Shown here one piece after another: positions 17,782-26,330 of a stretch of 64,000 bases of DNA (the first letter of the stretch is position 1; each line of letters starts with the position of its first letter). The DNA is from Haloplanus salinarum (lineage in GTDB: Archaea > Halobacteriota > Halobacteria > Halobacteriales > Haloferacaceae), in NCBI RefSeq assembly GCF_024498175.1, contig NZ_CP101823.1, forward strand, positions 3,106,987-3,170,986. The letters are read 5' to 3'. The notes beneath the pieces were generated by a model that saw nothing but the letters and a program-made list of their open reading frames with translations, was not told the origin of the DNA and ran no database searches. The position numbers and the translations under genes are program-made.

Positions 17782-18762
17782 TCAGTCGGCCGTCGCGGCG
17801 TCGACGTTCGCCGCCGCGTCCTCGCGCCAGGTGAAGTAACTCGCCAGCGCCGGGCCGGTGACGTTGTGCCAGACGCTGAACAGGGCGGGGATCAGGGCCG
17901 CCGCCGGCGAGAACAACGACGTGGCGAGCGCCACCGCCAGTCCGCTGTTCTGGAGGCCCACCTCGAACGTGCAGGTGCGCACGCGGTCCTCGGACATACC
18001 CGCGGCGCGGCCGACACCGAAGCCGGCACCGAGGCCGATCCCGTTGTGTGCGACCACGGCGAGGACGACCAACGCCCCGGCCGTGCGGATGTTCTCGACG
18101 TTGGCCCCGACGACGCCCGCGACGATGGCGACGATGGCGGCCACGCTGATCACCGGGAACACGTCGACGCCAACCTCGGCGGCCCGGGGCGCCTTCCGGT
18201 CGAGGACGTAGCGGATCGCGAACCCGAGGACGACCGGGATGATGACGATCTGGACGATGCTCGTGAACATCTCCATGAAGGTCACGTCGACGCTCTCGCC
18301 GAGGATGAACAGCGTCCACGCGGGCATGACGACCGGCGCGGCGAGCGTCGTCAGCGTCGTGATCGCGACCGACAGGGCCACGTCGCCGCGGCCGAGGTAG
18401 GTCATCACGTTCGAGGCGGTGCCGCCCGGCGCCGCGCCGACGAGGACGAGGCCGAGCCCGACGGCGTCGGGCAGATCGAGGACGAGATACAGCGCGTAGG
18501 CCGCGAGCGGCATCACCAGCCACTGTGTCACGGCACCCACGCCCACGTCCACCGGACGGGCGATCAACCGCTCGAAGTCCGCCGGTTGGAGAGTCAGCCC
18601 CATCCCCAGCATGATCAGGCCGAGCAGCGGGGTGACGTAGTCCAGCACGGGGACGAACGGCGCCGGGTTCGCGAGCGCCGCGCCCGAGGCCAGCACGACC
18701 CAGACGACGAAGTACTTGCTTGCCAGTCGGCTGATACGAGAGAGTCGGTCGGTGAAGCTCAC
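17782..18762 (-). CDS. Bile acid:sodium symporter (BASS) family transporter
   Basis: A 326-aa protein with nine to ten hydrophobic segments and BASS signatures GAAPGGTASNVMTYLGRGD (crossover region) and FEVGLQNSGLAVALA. Members couple Na+ to uptake of organic anions such as bile acids, pantoate or pyruvate; no haloarchaeal substrate can be read here. I use the GTG at 18762 (MSFTDRLSRISRL), which has an A/T-containing CTATCC element about 28 nt upstream; a GTG at 18822 would add 20 polar residues. It faces divergently no gene closely and follows the 5-formyl-THF cyclo-ligase gene by about 95 nt. Confidence 0.85.
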   Translation of the reverse strand: MSFTDRLSRISRLASKYFVVWVVLASGAALANPAPFVPVLDYVTPLLGLIMLGMGLTLQPADFERLIARPVDVGVGAVTQWLVMPLAAYALYLVLDLPDAVGLGLVLVGAAPGGTASNVMTYLGRGDVALSVAITTLTTLAAPVVMPAWTLFILGESVDVTFMEMFTSIVQIVIIPVVLGFAIRYVLDRKAPRAAEVGVDVFPVISVAAIVAIVAGVVGANVENIRTAGALVVLAVVAHNGIGLGAGFGVGRAAGMSEDRVRTCTFEVGLQNSGLAVALATSLFSPAAALIPALFSVWHNVTGPALASYFTWREDAAANVDAATAD

Positions 18763-18855
18763 GTCGGAAGTGTCGGTGTAGTGGCCCGGATAGCTCTGAC
18801 TATTTCCGCCTCCGACGGCCACACACTCCCGACATACAGCTGTCAGGTCCCCGCC

Positions 18856-19557
18856 TCACTCCGGCCGCAGTCGCTCCAGCAGCGGCATCTCCGCGACCCG
18901 TTCGGACGGGAGCGCGTCCCAGTCGACCCCGGTCGGCTTCGCACCAGTGTCCGTTCGGACCGTCCGCGACGGCGTGACCACGAGGTCCATCGGTACGTCG
19001 TGGGCCGCGGTCGGGAGGTCGCCCTCGATCACCTGGCGGTCGTGGACCGTCGTGACCGTCGTCGTCCCGTCGTCGACCAGGTCGAACGCCCGGAGGACGG
19101 CGAACTCCAGGTCGCTGTACCCCTCGCCCTTGCCGATCCGTACACCGGCCCCGTTCACGGCGACGCTCCCGCTGACGATCAGGTCGACCGACGACATCCC
19201 CGCGGGCCCGACCGGCGTTCCGTACTCCTCGATGCCGCCGACGGTGGTCGCGTCGTCGTAGTCGTCGATAGCGGGGTCCAGCCGGCGGAACGCCCGCTCG
19301 TCGCGCAGCCGGGGCACGGCCACGTAGCAGGTCTTCCCGTCACGGAGCGCCGCCCGCCGCACCGGCAACTGGGGCGCGTCGGGGTTCGCCTTGACGACGT
19401 CCGCCGCCGCCCACTCGTCGGTCGCCCGCAGTCGCGCCGCCGCGTCGTCGGCGCCCGCGAAGTTGGGGATGCGGCCGTGGGGCGGGAACGGGAACCGTGC
19501 CTCGCCGCTCTCCTCCAGGTCGTCCCAGACGCGCTCCCTGATCCGGTCCTTGTCCAT
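18856..19557 (-). CDS. 5-formyltetrahydrofolate cyclo-ligase
   Basis: A 233-aa protein of the MTHFS family. It has an N-terminal KDRIRERVWDDLEESG helix and the segment ADVVKANPDAPQLPVRRAALRDGKT, where ATP and folate are bound. The conserved C-terminal glycine-rich region VNGAGVRIGKGEGYSDLEFAVL is characteristic. The enzyme converts 5-formyl-THF to 5,10-methenyl-THF using ATP, feeding C1 metabolism, which fits the F420-dependent Mer homologue encoded elsewhere in the window. Divergent from engB. Confidence 0.88.
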   Translation of the reverse strand: MDKDRIRERVWDDLEESGEARFPFPPHGRIPNFAGADDAAARLRATDEWAAADVVKANPDAPQLPVRRAALRDGKTCYVAVPRLRDERAFRRLDPAIDDYDDATTVGGIEEYGTPVGPAGMSSVDLIVSGSVAVNGAGVRIGKGEGYSDLEFAVLRAFDLVDDGTTTVTTVHDRQVIEGDLPTAAHDVPMDLVVTPSRTVRTDTGAKPTGVDWDALPSERVAEMPLLERLRPE

Positions 19558-19611
19558 GGTCGGTCACGGCGGCGAGCGCCCATACGTCTACCCGTGCGCC
19601 CCGATACGCCG

Positions 19612-19619
19612 AGTTTAAC
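19612..19619 (+). promoter_or_regulatory. TATA box for engB
   Basis: AGTTTAAC is centred 27 nt before the ATG at 19643, consistent with a leaderless transcript. Confidence 0.5.
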
Positions 19620-19642
19620 CGCGCGACCCACCAATCGGGGGT

Positions 19643-20257
19643 ATGTTCGAGGACCGCCCGGACCGCGACGAGGTCGTCCTCGTCGGCCGGTCGAACGTCG
19701 GCAAGTCGACGCTGATGCGCGAGTTGACCGGGCACGACGTCCCCACGGGCCGCAAGCCGGGGGTGACACGCCAGCCCAACCACTTCGACTGGGCGTCCGA
19801 GGGGTTCATGTTCACCGACCTCCCGGGCTTCGGCTTCATGTCCGGCGTCCCGGAGGAGCAACGCGAGCAGATAAAGACCGATGTCGTGCGGTACGTCGAG
19901 GACAACGCCGACGACATCCTGGCCGGCGTCCTCGTCGTCGACGGCAAGAGCGTCGTCGACATCATCGACCGCCACAGCGGCGAGGGCGAGGTGCCCCACG
20001 ACGTGGAACTGTTCCACTTCCTCCGGGACGTGGAGGTGCCGACCGTCGTCGCCGTCAACAAGATGGACAAGGTCGACGACCGGGACGAGCGACTCGACGA
20101 CCTCTGTGACCGCCTCGGCATCCTCCCGCCGTGGCAACAGTGGCGCGACACGGTCGCCCCCATCTGTGCGAAACGCGGCGACATCGACGCCCTGACCGAC
20201 GCCCTCGAAACCCACTTCCACGAGGCGAAACGCGACGACCTGCTGAAGTTCCTGTAG
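19643..20257 (+). CDS. engB: GTP-binding protein EngB
   Basis: A 204-aa TRAFAC GTPase. G1 is [17 protein letters not shown] at residues 13-29, the G3 region is [10 protein letters not shown], and G4 is [11 protein letters not shown]. The length and the lack of extra domains match EngB/YsxC, which in bacteria helps 50S subunit assembly; archaeal members are annotated by homology. It begins leaderless downstream of its own TATA box and is convergent with the FAD monooxygenase gene, 3 nt apart. Confidence 0.92.
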   Translation: MFEDRPDRDEVVLVGRSNVGKSTLMRELTGHDVPTGRKPGVTRQPNHFDWASEGFMFTDLPGFGFMSGVPEEQREQIKTDVVRYVEDNADDILAGVLVVDGKSVVDIIDRHSGEGEVPHDVELFHFLRDVEVPTVVAVNKMDKVDDRDERLDDLCDRLGILPPWQQWRDTVAPICAKRGDIDALTDALETHFHEAKRDDLLKFL

Positions 20258-20260
20258 CCC

Positions 20261-21409
20261 TCACCCGCCGAGGCCGAGACGGTCGTCGCCCATCCGCTTG
20301 CCGCGTTCGACGAGGCGGCTCCCCGCGTCGGTCCGCTCCCGGTCCCACGCCGCGAGCGCGGCGTCGAGCGCGTCGTGGTCGTCGAGCGCCGCCGCCAGTT
20401 CGACCGCGTCGTCGGCCGCCTTCGCGGTGCCGGCGGCGGTATGCGGGCGGGCGACGAACGCCGCGTCCCCGAGCAGACACGCCCGGTCGACGACCATCGA
20501 GGGGACCGCCAGATCGTAGATGGCCTGCACGAACGGCTCGTCGGTCGCCGCCACCGTCGCCGCGAACGTCGGCGGGAGGGTCGTCGACGCCCGGTCGCGC
20601 CGCCGGCGCTCGACCGGGTCGCGCAGTCCGCCCGGTGGGACGCCGAACCGTCGTTCGGCCCCGCTCGCGTCCGTGAAGATCCGCCCGCGGTCCCGCTCTC
20701 CGAGCGTGTCGTACCAGACCCAGTTGAGGCGGCGGTCGCCGGGCTCGACCCCGCCGTCGGCGCCGGGGATGAAATACGACAGGAAGAGCAGTCCGTCACC
20801 CTGATAGAAGGTGAACCGGTCGGCGGCGGCGTCGACGACGGCCGCGGGGAGGTCGCTCTCGGGGACGACGCCCCGCCAGGCGACGTAGTCGGCGAACGCG
20901 GGGGAGACGTCGGGATACAACCCCGCACGGGTCGACGACCGGCCGCCCTCGGCGGCGACGACCAGGTCGGCCGCTCGCTCGATTCCGTCGGCGAAGGTCA
21001 CGGTTCCCGTCGCCGGCGCCACGTCGTCGACACGCCTCCCGGTGTGGTAACGGCCGTCGGGGAAGGCGTCGCGCAGTCGGCGGTAGACGGCGTCCCACGA
21101 GGTGAACGCCATCGAATCGGGCGTCGCCGTCCGCACGTCGCCGTCGGCGGTCAGAAAGCGACGCTCGCTCGTCGTCGTCGTCAGCCCGGACGGGTCGGCG
21201 ACGTCGTGGTCGGCGAGAAAGCGGCGGACGGATCGCTGGGCGACGATGCCGCCGCCGCGGCTCCGGAGTTCGCCGGTCGACTGCTCGAAGACGACCACGT
21301 CGTGGCCCGCCCGGTCGAGCGCGATACCGGTGAACAGCCCGCCCATCGACCCGCCCGACACCGTGACCGTGAGGTCGTCCGTCGACCGAGCCGTATCGTC
21401 GGGGGACAC
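20261..21409 (-). CDS. FAD-dependent monooxygenase (aromatic hydroxylase type)
   Basis: A 382-aa flavoprotein. The N-terminal dinucleotide motif is VTVSGGSMGGLFTGIALDRAG; the usual GxGxxG is varied to SGGSMGG, as in 2,6-dihydroxypyridine-hydroxylase-like enzymes. The second FAD/NADPH motif is in ADLVVAAEGGRSSTR, and the third is CLLGDAAFVARPHTAAGTAKAADDA. The family hydroxylates aromatic or heterocyclic rings with O2 and NAD(P)H. No ATG fits, so I take the GTG at 21409 (VSPDDTARSTDDLTVTV). The substrate is unknown; no degradative operon surrounds it. Confidence 0.85.
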   Translation of the reverse strand: MSPDDTARSTDDLTVTVSGGSMGGLFTGIALDRAGHDVVVFEQSTGELRSRGGGIVAQRSVRRFLADHDVADPSGLTTTTSERRFLTADGDVRTATPDSMAFTSWDAVYRRLRDAFPDGRYHTGRRVDDVAPATGTVTFADGIERAADLVVAAEGGRSSTRAGLYPDVSPAFADYVAWRGVVPESDLPAAVVDAAADRFTFYQGDGLLFLSYFIPGADGGVEPGDRRLNWVWYDTLGERDRGRIFTDASGAERRFGVPPGGLRDPVERRRRDRASTTLPPTFAATVAATDEPFVQAIYDLAVPSMVVDRACLLGDAAFVARPHTAAGTAKAADDAVELAAALDDHDALDAALAAWDRERTDAGSRLVERGKRMGDDRLGLGG

Positions 21410-21474
21410 GCCTTTGACTCGGTGCCCGCGGACCGAAAGGGCGTCGCCTCCGGAACCCCGGCCGCGCCGCGGGG

Positions 21475-22407
21475 CTACACGACCCGGTTGGTGAGCGACT
21501 CGCCCGCCGAGAGCCGGCGTAGGTTCTCGCGGACGATGGTCGCCACCCGCTCGTAGTACTCGTCGTTGATCCCCGCGGCGTGGGGCGTGACGATCACCTC
21601 CTCGCGGTCCCAGAGCGGCGAGTCCGCCGGGAGGGGTTCGGCCTCGAAGACGTCGAGGCCGGCGCCGGCGATGGCTCCCGATTCGAGGGCGTCGACGAGG
21701 GCGGCCTGGTCGACGACCGGGCCGCGGGCGACGTTGATCAGGTACGCGTCCTCGCGCATGGCCGCCAGCTCCGCCGCCGAGATCATGCCCTCGGTGTCGT
21801 CGTTCAGGGGGACCGCGAGTGCGACGAACCCGGCGTCGGCGACGGCCTCGTGCAGGTCGGCAGGCGGGTGGACCCGGTCGACGCCGTCCACGGGCGTCGG
21901 CGTCCGCTTGACGCCGGTCACGTCCATGCCGAGCGCCGACGCGCGGGTGGCGATCCCCCGGCCGAGCGTGCCGAGGCCGACCACGCAGGCGGACTCCCGG
22001 CGCAGGGGGAAGGCGTCGTCCCACGCGGGCTTGCGCCACTCGCCGCGCTCCTGGTTCGACCGGTGGACGTGCAGGCGGCGGGCGAACGCGAGCATCATCC
22101 CCACCGTCGTCTCGCCGACCACGTCGCCGTGGATGCCGGTACTGTTGGTAAGCGCGATTTCCCGATCGGACAGTTCGTCGAACGGGAAGCGGTCCACGCC
22201 CGCCTGAATCGAGTGGATCCAGTCGAGACCGGCATCGAGGAACCGCTCCTCGTAGGCGAAGGTCACGAGGGCGTCACACGGGGTCAGGTCGTCCCCGTCG
22301 CTCACGACCCGGACCGACGGACCGGCGTCAGCGAGGGCGTCGCGGAACACCGCCGTGGGAAACACTTCGCCGACCGACCCGTGTACGCCGAGCGTCGAGA
22401 CGGACAT
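21475..22407 (-). CDS. D-isomer 2-hydroxyacid dehydrogenase
   Basis: A 310-aa NAD-dependent dehydrogenase. The catalytic-domain fragments flank a Rossmann domain with VVGLGTLGRGIATRASALG. The active-site triad fits an Arg in NVARGPVVDQ, a Glu in DVFEAEPLP and a His in VTPHAAGIND. It interconverts D-2-hydroxy acids and 2-oxo acids; phosphoglycerate, glyoxylate or lactate cannot be distinguished. The ATG at 22407 (MSVSTLGVHG) fits the first strand. It is divergent from the secreted acidic protein across a 348-nt gap. Confidence 0.9.
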   Translation of the reverse strand: MSVSTLGVHGSVGEVFPTAVFRDALADAGPSVRVVSDGDDLTPCDALVTFAYEERFLDAGLDWIHSIQAGVDRFPFDELSDREIALTNSTGIHGDVVGETTVGMMLAFARRLHVHRSNQERGEWRKPAWDDAFPLRRESACVVGLGTLGRGIATRASALGMDVTGVKRTPTPVDGVDRVHPPADLHEAVADAGFVALAVPLNDDTEGMISAAELAAMREDAYLINVARGPVVDQAALVDALESGAIAGAGLDVFEAEPLPADSPLWDREEVIVTPHAAGINDEYYERVATIVRENLRRLSAGESLTNRVV

Positions 22408-22755
22408 GCGGGCCGCTACCGAGGCCGGGAGCAAAAGCCTGACTGCGAACCGACGGTGGCTCAGGGGATGGGTATCATCACACGGGGCTGAGTGGGGGTA
22501 ACCGTCATCATCGCCACCGGCCGACCGTTGGGTCGGCGGCGTAAAGAACCCACGGCCTCGGGCCGATGGCCGGTGTGGACCGTGCCGCGCGTGCGCCGAC
22601 CGACACCCCCGGCCTCCGGCTACCGCCCACGCGACCCGCGTTCACTACACTTTATCGGGATTAAATCCGGCTTAATGTGGGTTCAAAACGCCGAAAATCC
22701 GGGTTCAGTGCGTCGGGGGTTCAATACCCCCTGGACACAGTGTCCGAGCGCAACG
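22408..22755. other. Divergent intergenic region with hairpins and palindromes, no gene seen
   Basis: The region separates the minus-strand dehydrogenase from the plus-strand secreted protein. It contains an inverted repeat GCCGACC/GGTCGGC at 22520-22537, a shift to A/T-rich DNA from about 22640, GGATTAAATCC (22658-22668, palindrome with one central base), a 6-bp hairpin GGGGGT/ACCCCC at 22715-22731, and GGACACAGTGTCC (22733-22745). The last two lie within 45 nt of the start codon and look like an operator area. I see no tRNA or protein-coding frame with haloarchaeal character. Confidence 0.6.
22733..22745. promoter_or_regulatory. Palindrome upstream of the secreted acidic protein
   Basis: GGACACAGTGTCC is a perfect inverted repeat (6 bp arms, one central base), ending 10 nt before the ATG at 22756. 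The position suits a repressor site, but no regulator is known. Confidence 0.4.
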
Positions 22756-23166
22756 ATGACCCGAACGAAACTCGTCGCCGTCGCGTTCGCGGCGCTCGTG
22801 GTGACCGTCGGTACGGTCGCCGCGGCGCCCGGGAACGCGCCCGTCGACGTCGGCGCGGACGACCAGCACGGTGACCAGGCTGCGGCCGGCGAGGACGCCG
22901 ATGCGGACAACGAATCCGCGGACGGCGGCCCGCCCGCCGACGTGCCGCCGAGCGACGCCGAGGACACCGAGTCGGCCGACCGCGGCCCGCCCGCGGACCT
23001 GCCCGCACAGGTGCCCGATCACGTCTCGGAGATCCACGACCTGATCGGGTCGTTCCTGGGCGGTGACCTCGACGGGTCGCTCGGCGACGCCGTGAGCGAC
23101 GCGACGCCCGACGACTCGACTTCCGACGACTCGGCGAACGACTCGGCCGCCGACGACTCGGCCTGA
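22756..23166 (+). CDS. Secreted acidic, low-complexity protein
   Basis: A 136-aa protein with a Sec-type signal peptide: a basic MTRTK start, then VAVAFAALVVTVGTVAAA with a cleavage site after AAA near residue 23. The mature part is extremely acidic and disordered, with repeated Asp/Ala/Ser segments (GGPPADVPPSD, then a near-repeat RGPPADLP) and a Ser-Asp-rich C-terminal tail (DDSTSDDSANDSAADDSA). A short hydrophobic stretch, IHDLIGSFLGGDLDGSLG, lies near residue 95. Function unknown; probably exported. The next gene starts 3 nt after its stop, so they are likely one operon. Confidence 0.65.
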   Translation: MTRTKLVAVAFAALVVTVGTVAAAPGNAPVDVGADDQHGDQAAAGEDADADNESADGGPPADVPPSDAEDTESADRGPPADLPAQVPDHVSEIHDLIGSFLGGDLDGSLGDAVSDATPDDSTSDDSANDSAADDSA

Positions 23167-23169
23167 CGG

Positions 23170-23535
23170 ATGCCCCCGCTCACTGCCCCCGTGATCGAGG
23201 ATCGCCTGCTCACGTTCCTCGTGAGCGCGCTGATCGGCGGCGTGGCCATCCACGCCGGCGCCCGGATCGTCTCCGAGGGCCGGGGGTACGCCCACGCCGT
23301 CCTGACGGCGCTGCTCGGGGCGGTCGTCTGGGCGCTGCTCGAACCGGTGCCGGTGCTCGGCGGCCTGCTGGCTCTGCTCGCGTGGGTCGGCGTCGTCCGG
23401 TGGCGGTATCCGGGCGGCTGGCTCCGCGCGGCCGGCATCGGCGTCGCCGCGTGGGCGGCCGCCGTCGTCGTCCTCGCGGCCCTCGACCTGCTCGGCGTCG
23501 GCGCCGTGTCGGCGCTCGGCGTCCCCGGCGCCTGA
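23170..23535 (+). CDS. Small polytopic membrane protein
   Basis: A 121-aa protein with about four hydrophobic segments: LLTFLVSALIGGVAIHAGA, AVLTALLGAVVWALL, VLGGLLALLAWVGVV and AGIGVAAWAAAVVVLAAL. No catalytic motif is visible. It starts at the ATG at 23170, 3 nt after the stop of the secreted acidic protein, implying co-transcription and possibly an envelope-related pair. Function unknown. Confidence 0.65.
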   Translation: MPPLTAPVIEDRLLTFLVSALIGGVAIHAGARIVSEGRGYAHAVLTALLGAVVWALLEPVPVLGGLLALLAWVGVVRWRYPGGWLRAAGIGVAAWAAAVVVLAALDLLGVGAVSALGVPGA

Positions 23536-23554
23536 CCGCTCCTCGCTTCGGCCC

Positions 23555-24778
23555 TCACCCTTCGTCCCACGCGGCGTTCGCCCGGTGTTCGGCCGCGACC
23601 GCCCGGACGTCGTCGCCGTCGAGGACACCCCGCTCCGTGACCACGCCGGTCACCAGGTCCGCGGGCGTCCGATCGAAGACAGGGTTCGCGACCGACACCG
23701 GCGCCGGCCCGTCGTAGAGGTCGACGGCCTCGCCCGCCTCGGCGTGGACGCGTTCGTCCGGGCGCACCTTGGCCGCGGCGGCGACGACGTACACCGGCAC
23801 GTTCTCGCGGGCCGCCGCGAGCGCCAGTCCCCGGGTGCCGACCTTGTTGACGACGCTTCCGTCCGCCAGCACCGCGTCCGCGCCGACGAGGACGGCGTCG
23901 GGGTCCCGGGCCCCGAGTTCGGCCGGGAGCGCGGCGTCGGTCGTGAGCGTCACGTCCAGTCCGGCGTCGGCCAGCGCCGCAGCCACGTCGGCCCCCTCCC
24001 GGGCGGGTCGTGACTCGCCGATCAGGACCGCGGGCCGCGCCCGTTCCAGCGCCGCCCGGACCGTCCCGGACCGCGAGAGGGTCGCCACCGACGCGCCACA
24101 CCGCTCGGCGGCGCGCGTGGCGGCCTCGCGGCCGGCGTCGAGCGCCGCGTCGGCGACCCGTTCGGCCCGTGTCCGGACCGCCGCCGGCGTCCGGTCGGCC
24201 GCGCTCATCGCCCGGTTCACGCGGTTCGCGACGGCGGCCATGCTCGGCCTGGCGTCCCGGAGGTCGCGGGCCACGCTCGCGACGGCGGCGTGGTCATCGG
24301 CGACGGCCGCCCGGTCCCGGAGGACCTCGAGTGCGCGGAGCGAGAGCCACGCGGACCCGTGGACGGTGTCGGTGGCCACCGTCGTCACCGTCGGCGCCAC
24401 GGCCTCGTAGGCCGCCCACAGTCCCGGCACCGTCTCGCGCTCGCGGATCGCCGGCGGCGACACCCACTCGTAGGTCGCTATCTCCTCGTTGGGCGTCACC
24501 GTCCGCGAGTCCACTTCGAACAGGAAGGGGTGGACGGTCCAGGTCCGATCCCCGTCCTCGACGTCGACGGAGTCGCCGGCGCGGACGAGCGTCGCGTCCC
24601 CCCATCCCGTCTCCTCGCGGACCTCGCGTCGGGCGTCGCGTTCGGCGTCGCCGGGATCGCCCTCGACGTAGCCCGAGACGCCGGCCCACCGGCCGATGTA
24701 GGTGCCGACGGCGTCGCTGCGACGGCCGAGCAGGACGTCGGTCCCGTGGCGCAGGAAGCAGGTGACGACGTGGGTCAT
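23555..24778 (-). CDS. NUDIX hydrolase fused to an eIF2B-alpha-like domain
   Basis: A 407-aa fusion. Residues 1-150 are a NUDIX domain: MTHVVTCFLRHGTDVLLGRR, a Nudix helix ending REVREETGWG, and a loop with a small insertion relative to the usual spacing. Residues about 160-407 are an IF2B/M1Pi/R15Pi-like domain with LVGADAVLADGSVVNKVGT (catalytic Asp environment) and PVYVVAAAAKVRP. Ribose-1,5-bisphosphate isomerase and eIF2B subunits share this fold. The joint product may handle a phosphorylated sugar or nucleotide; that is inference. The ATG at 24778 (MTHVVT) is chosen over an upstream Arg-rich extension. Confidence 0.85.
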   Translation of the reverse strand: MTHVVTCFLRHGTDVLLGRRSDAVGTYIGRWAGVSGYVEGDPGDAERDARREVREETGWGDATLVRAGDSVDVEDGDRTWTVHPFLFEVDSRTVTPNEEIATYEWVSPPAIRERETVPGLWAAYEAVAPTVTTVATDTVHGSAWLSLRALEVLRDRAAVADDHAAVASVARDLRDARPSMAAVANRVNRAMSAADRTPAAVRTRAERVADAALDAGREAATRAAERCGASVATLSRSGTVRAALERARPAVLIGESRPAREGADVAAALADAGLDVTLTTDAALPAELGARDPDAVLVGADAVLADGSVVNKVGTRGLALAAARENVPVYVVAAAAKVRPDERVHAEAGEAVDLYDGPAPVSVANPVFDRTPADLVTGVVTERGVLDGDDVRAVAAEHRANAAWDEG

Positions 24779-24860
24779 GGACGGCCTTGGGCCGCCCGCG
24801 ATACGGATCTTGCGGCGTCGGTGGGACAACGATTTGACGTTCCGCCGTCAACCCGTACCC

Positions 24861-25355
24861 ATGCGACTCGCGATCATCGGCGACACGCACATCCCCGACC
24901 GCGCGACGGGGATCCCCGACTGGGTCCGCGAACGCGTCGAGGCCGCGGATCACGTCGTCCACGTCGGCGACTTCGAGGGTCCGGCGGTCGTCGAGGGAGT
25001 CCGCTCGCTCGCCGACGGGAACCTCACCGCGGTCCGGGGGAACGTCGACCCGCCGAGCGTCGAACTCCCTTCGGTGGCGACCGTCGAACTCGGCGGCGTC
25101 GCGTTCGTCGTCACCCACGGGACGGGTAACCGGATCGGCTACGAGGACCGCGTCGCCGCGGCGGTCCGGGACCACGGGGGCGACGTGGGCGTCGCCGGTC
25201 ACACTCACCAGCACCTCGACACCGAACACGACGGCGTCCGCCTCCTGAACCCCGGGTCGGCGACCGGGGCCGATCCGGCCACCGAGACGACGATGCTCTC
25301 GGCGACCGTCGCCGGCGGCGACCTGGACGTGACCCTGCACCGCGGCGGCGAGTGA
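24861..25355 (+). CDS. YfcE/MJ0936-type metallophosphodiesterase
   Basis: A 164-aa calcineurin-like phosphoesterase. Metal-binding motifs are GDTHIPDR (residues 7-14), VHVGDFEG, AVRGNVDPP, VTHGTGN and VAGHTHQH. Family members hydrolyse phosphodiesters in vitro and often need Mn2+ or Ni2+; the natural substrate is unresolved. The ATG at 24861 begins MRLAIIGDTHIP, the family start. It is divergent from the NUDIX-IF2B gene and about 95 nt before cofE. Confidence 0.9.
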   Translation: MRLAIIGDTHIPDRATGIPDWVRERVEAADHVVHVGDFEGPAVVEGVRSLADGNLTAVRGNVDPPSVELPSVATVELGGVAFVVTHGTGNRIGYEDRVAAAVRDHGGDVGVAGHTHQHLDTEHDGVRLLNPGSATGADPATETTMLSATVAGGDLDVTLHRGGE

Positions 25356-25450
25356 GGCGGGCGCGCGGGGACCGCGGGAACACCCCCGCCGGTACCGGCC
25401 GCCCTCGCCACTGGCGCGGCGCTTTTTACGGCGCCCGGCCCAGACCCCCC

Positions 25451-26209
25451 ATGGACGTCTTTCCCGTCCCCGACCTCCCGGAGATCCGTCCGGGCGACTC
25501 GCTCGCGGCGCTGATCGACGAGCGGGTCGACCTCCGCCCCGACGACGTGGTCTGTGTCGCCAGCACCGTCGTCTCGAAGGCCGAGGACCGGATCGCCGAC
25601 CTCGATGCCTTCCCCGCCGGTCCGCGGGCGCACGACCTCGCCGCGGGCCTCGAACGCGCCACCGGCGAGGAGAAGGACCCCCGGTTCGCGCAGGCGGTGT
25701 TGGCGGAGAGCGCCGACCTCCTGATGGAGGCACCCTTCCTCCTGACCGAGACGAACTTCGGCCACGTGACCGTCAACGCGGGCATCGACCGCTCGAACGT
25801 GCGCGGCGGGGATCTCCTGCTCCTGCCCGAGGCGCCGACGGAGAGCGCCGCCCGGATCGAAACGGGGCTCGATGTCGATCGGGTGGTCGTCACCGACACC
25901 TGCGGTCGCCCCTTCCGGCACGGCCAGCGGGGCGTCGCCATCGGCTGGGCGGGGATCCCGGCCGCCCGCGACTGGCGCGGCGAGCGCGACCGGGAGGGAC
26001 GCGAACTCGGCGTGACCGTCCAGGCGGTCGTCGACGAACTCGCCGCCGCCGCCAACCTCGTCGCCGGCGAGGGCGCGGGCGGAACGCCGGCCGTCGTCGT
26101 CCGAGGGTTCGAGTTCGGCGACCACGCCGGCAGCGACGCGCTCTTTCGCGACGTCGAGGGCGACTTCGTCCGCCAGGCGCTCCACGAGTGGTCCTTCGAG
26201 GCCGAGTAG
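25451..26209 (+). CDS. cofE: Coenzyme F420-0:L-glutamate ligase
   Basis: A 252-aa protein matching CofE: VVCVASTVVSKAEDRI near residue 35, FGHVTVNAGIDRSNV, VVVTDTCGRPFRHGQRGVAIGWAG, and the C-terminal FEFGDHAGSDALFRDVEGDFVRQA. CofE adds one or two glutamates to F420-0 with GTP, completing the F420 tail. It precedes a gene for an F420-dependent enzyme, which makes functional sense. The ATG at 25451 (MDVFPVPDLPEIRPGD) matches the family start. A separate FbiB-type C-terminal domain is not present. Confidence 0.93.
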   Translation: MDVFPVPDLPEIRPGDSLAALIDERVDLRPDDVVCVASTVVSKAEDRIADLDAFPAGPRAHDLAAGLERATGEEKDPRFAQAVLAESADLLMEAPFLLTETNFGHVTVNAGIDRSNVRGGDLLLLPEAPTESAARIETGLDVDRVVVTDTCGRPFRHGQRGVAIGWAGIPAARDWRGERDREGRELGVTVQAVVDELAAAANLVAGEGAGGTPAVVVRGFEFGDHAGSDALFRDVEGDFVRQALHEWSFEAE

Positions 26210-26330
26210 CGCGTCTTCGACACCGGCAGGTCCCGCGACCGACGAACGGTTTTTCCGCCTCCGCACCAATCGGCGGACGGATGCTCTCGACGCGTTCGCC
26301 ACCGACGACTGCGAGGTGCCGATATCGCTG

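Noticed and set aside
16807-20109. A 1100-codon plus-strand frame
   Set aside because: It covers DUF389, BASS and cyclo-ligase genes on the other strand and has no family character.
22492-22755. N-terminal extension of the secreted protein from a GTG at 22492
   Set aside because: The extension is Arg/Pro-rich and would put the signal peptide inside the protein; the ATG at 22756 is followed at once by the signal sequence.
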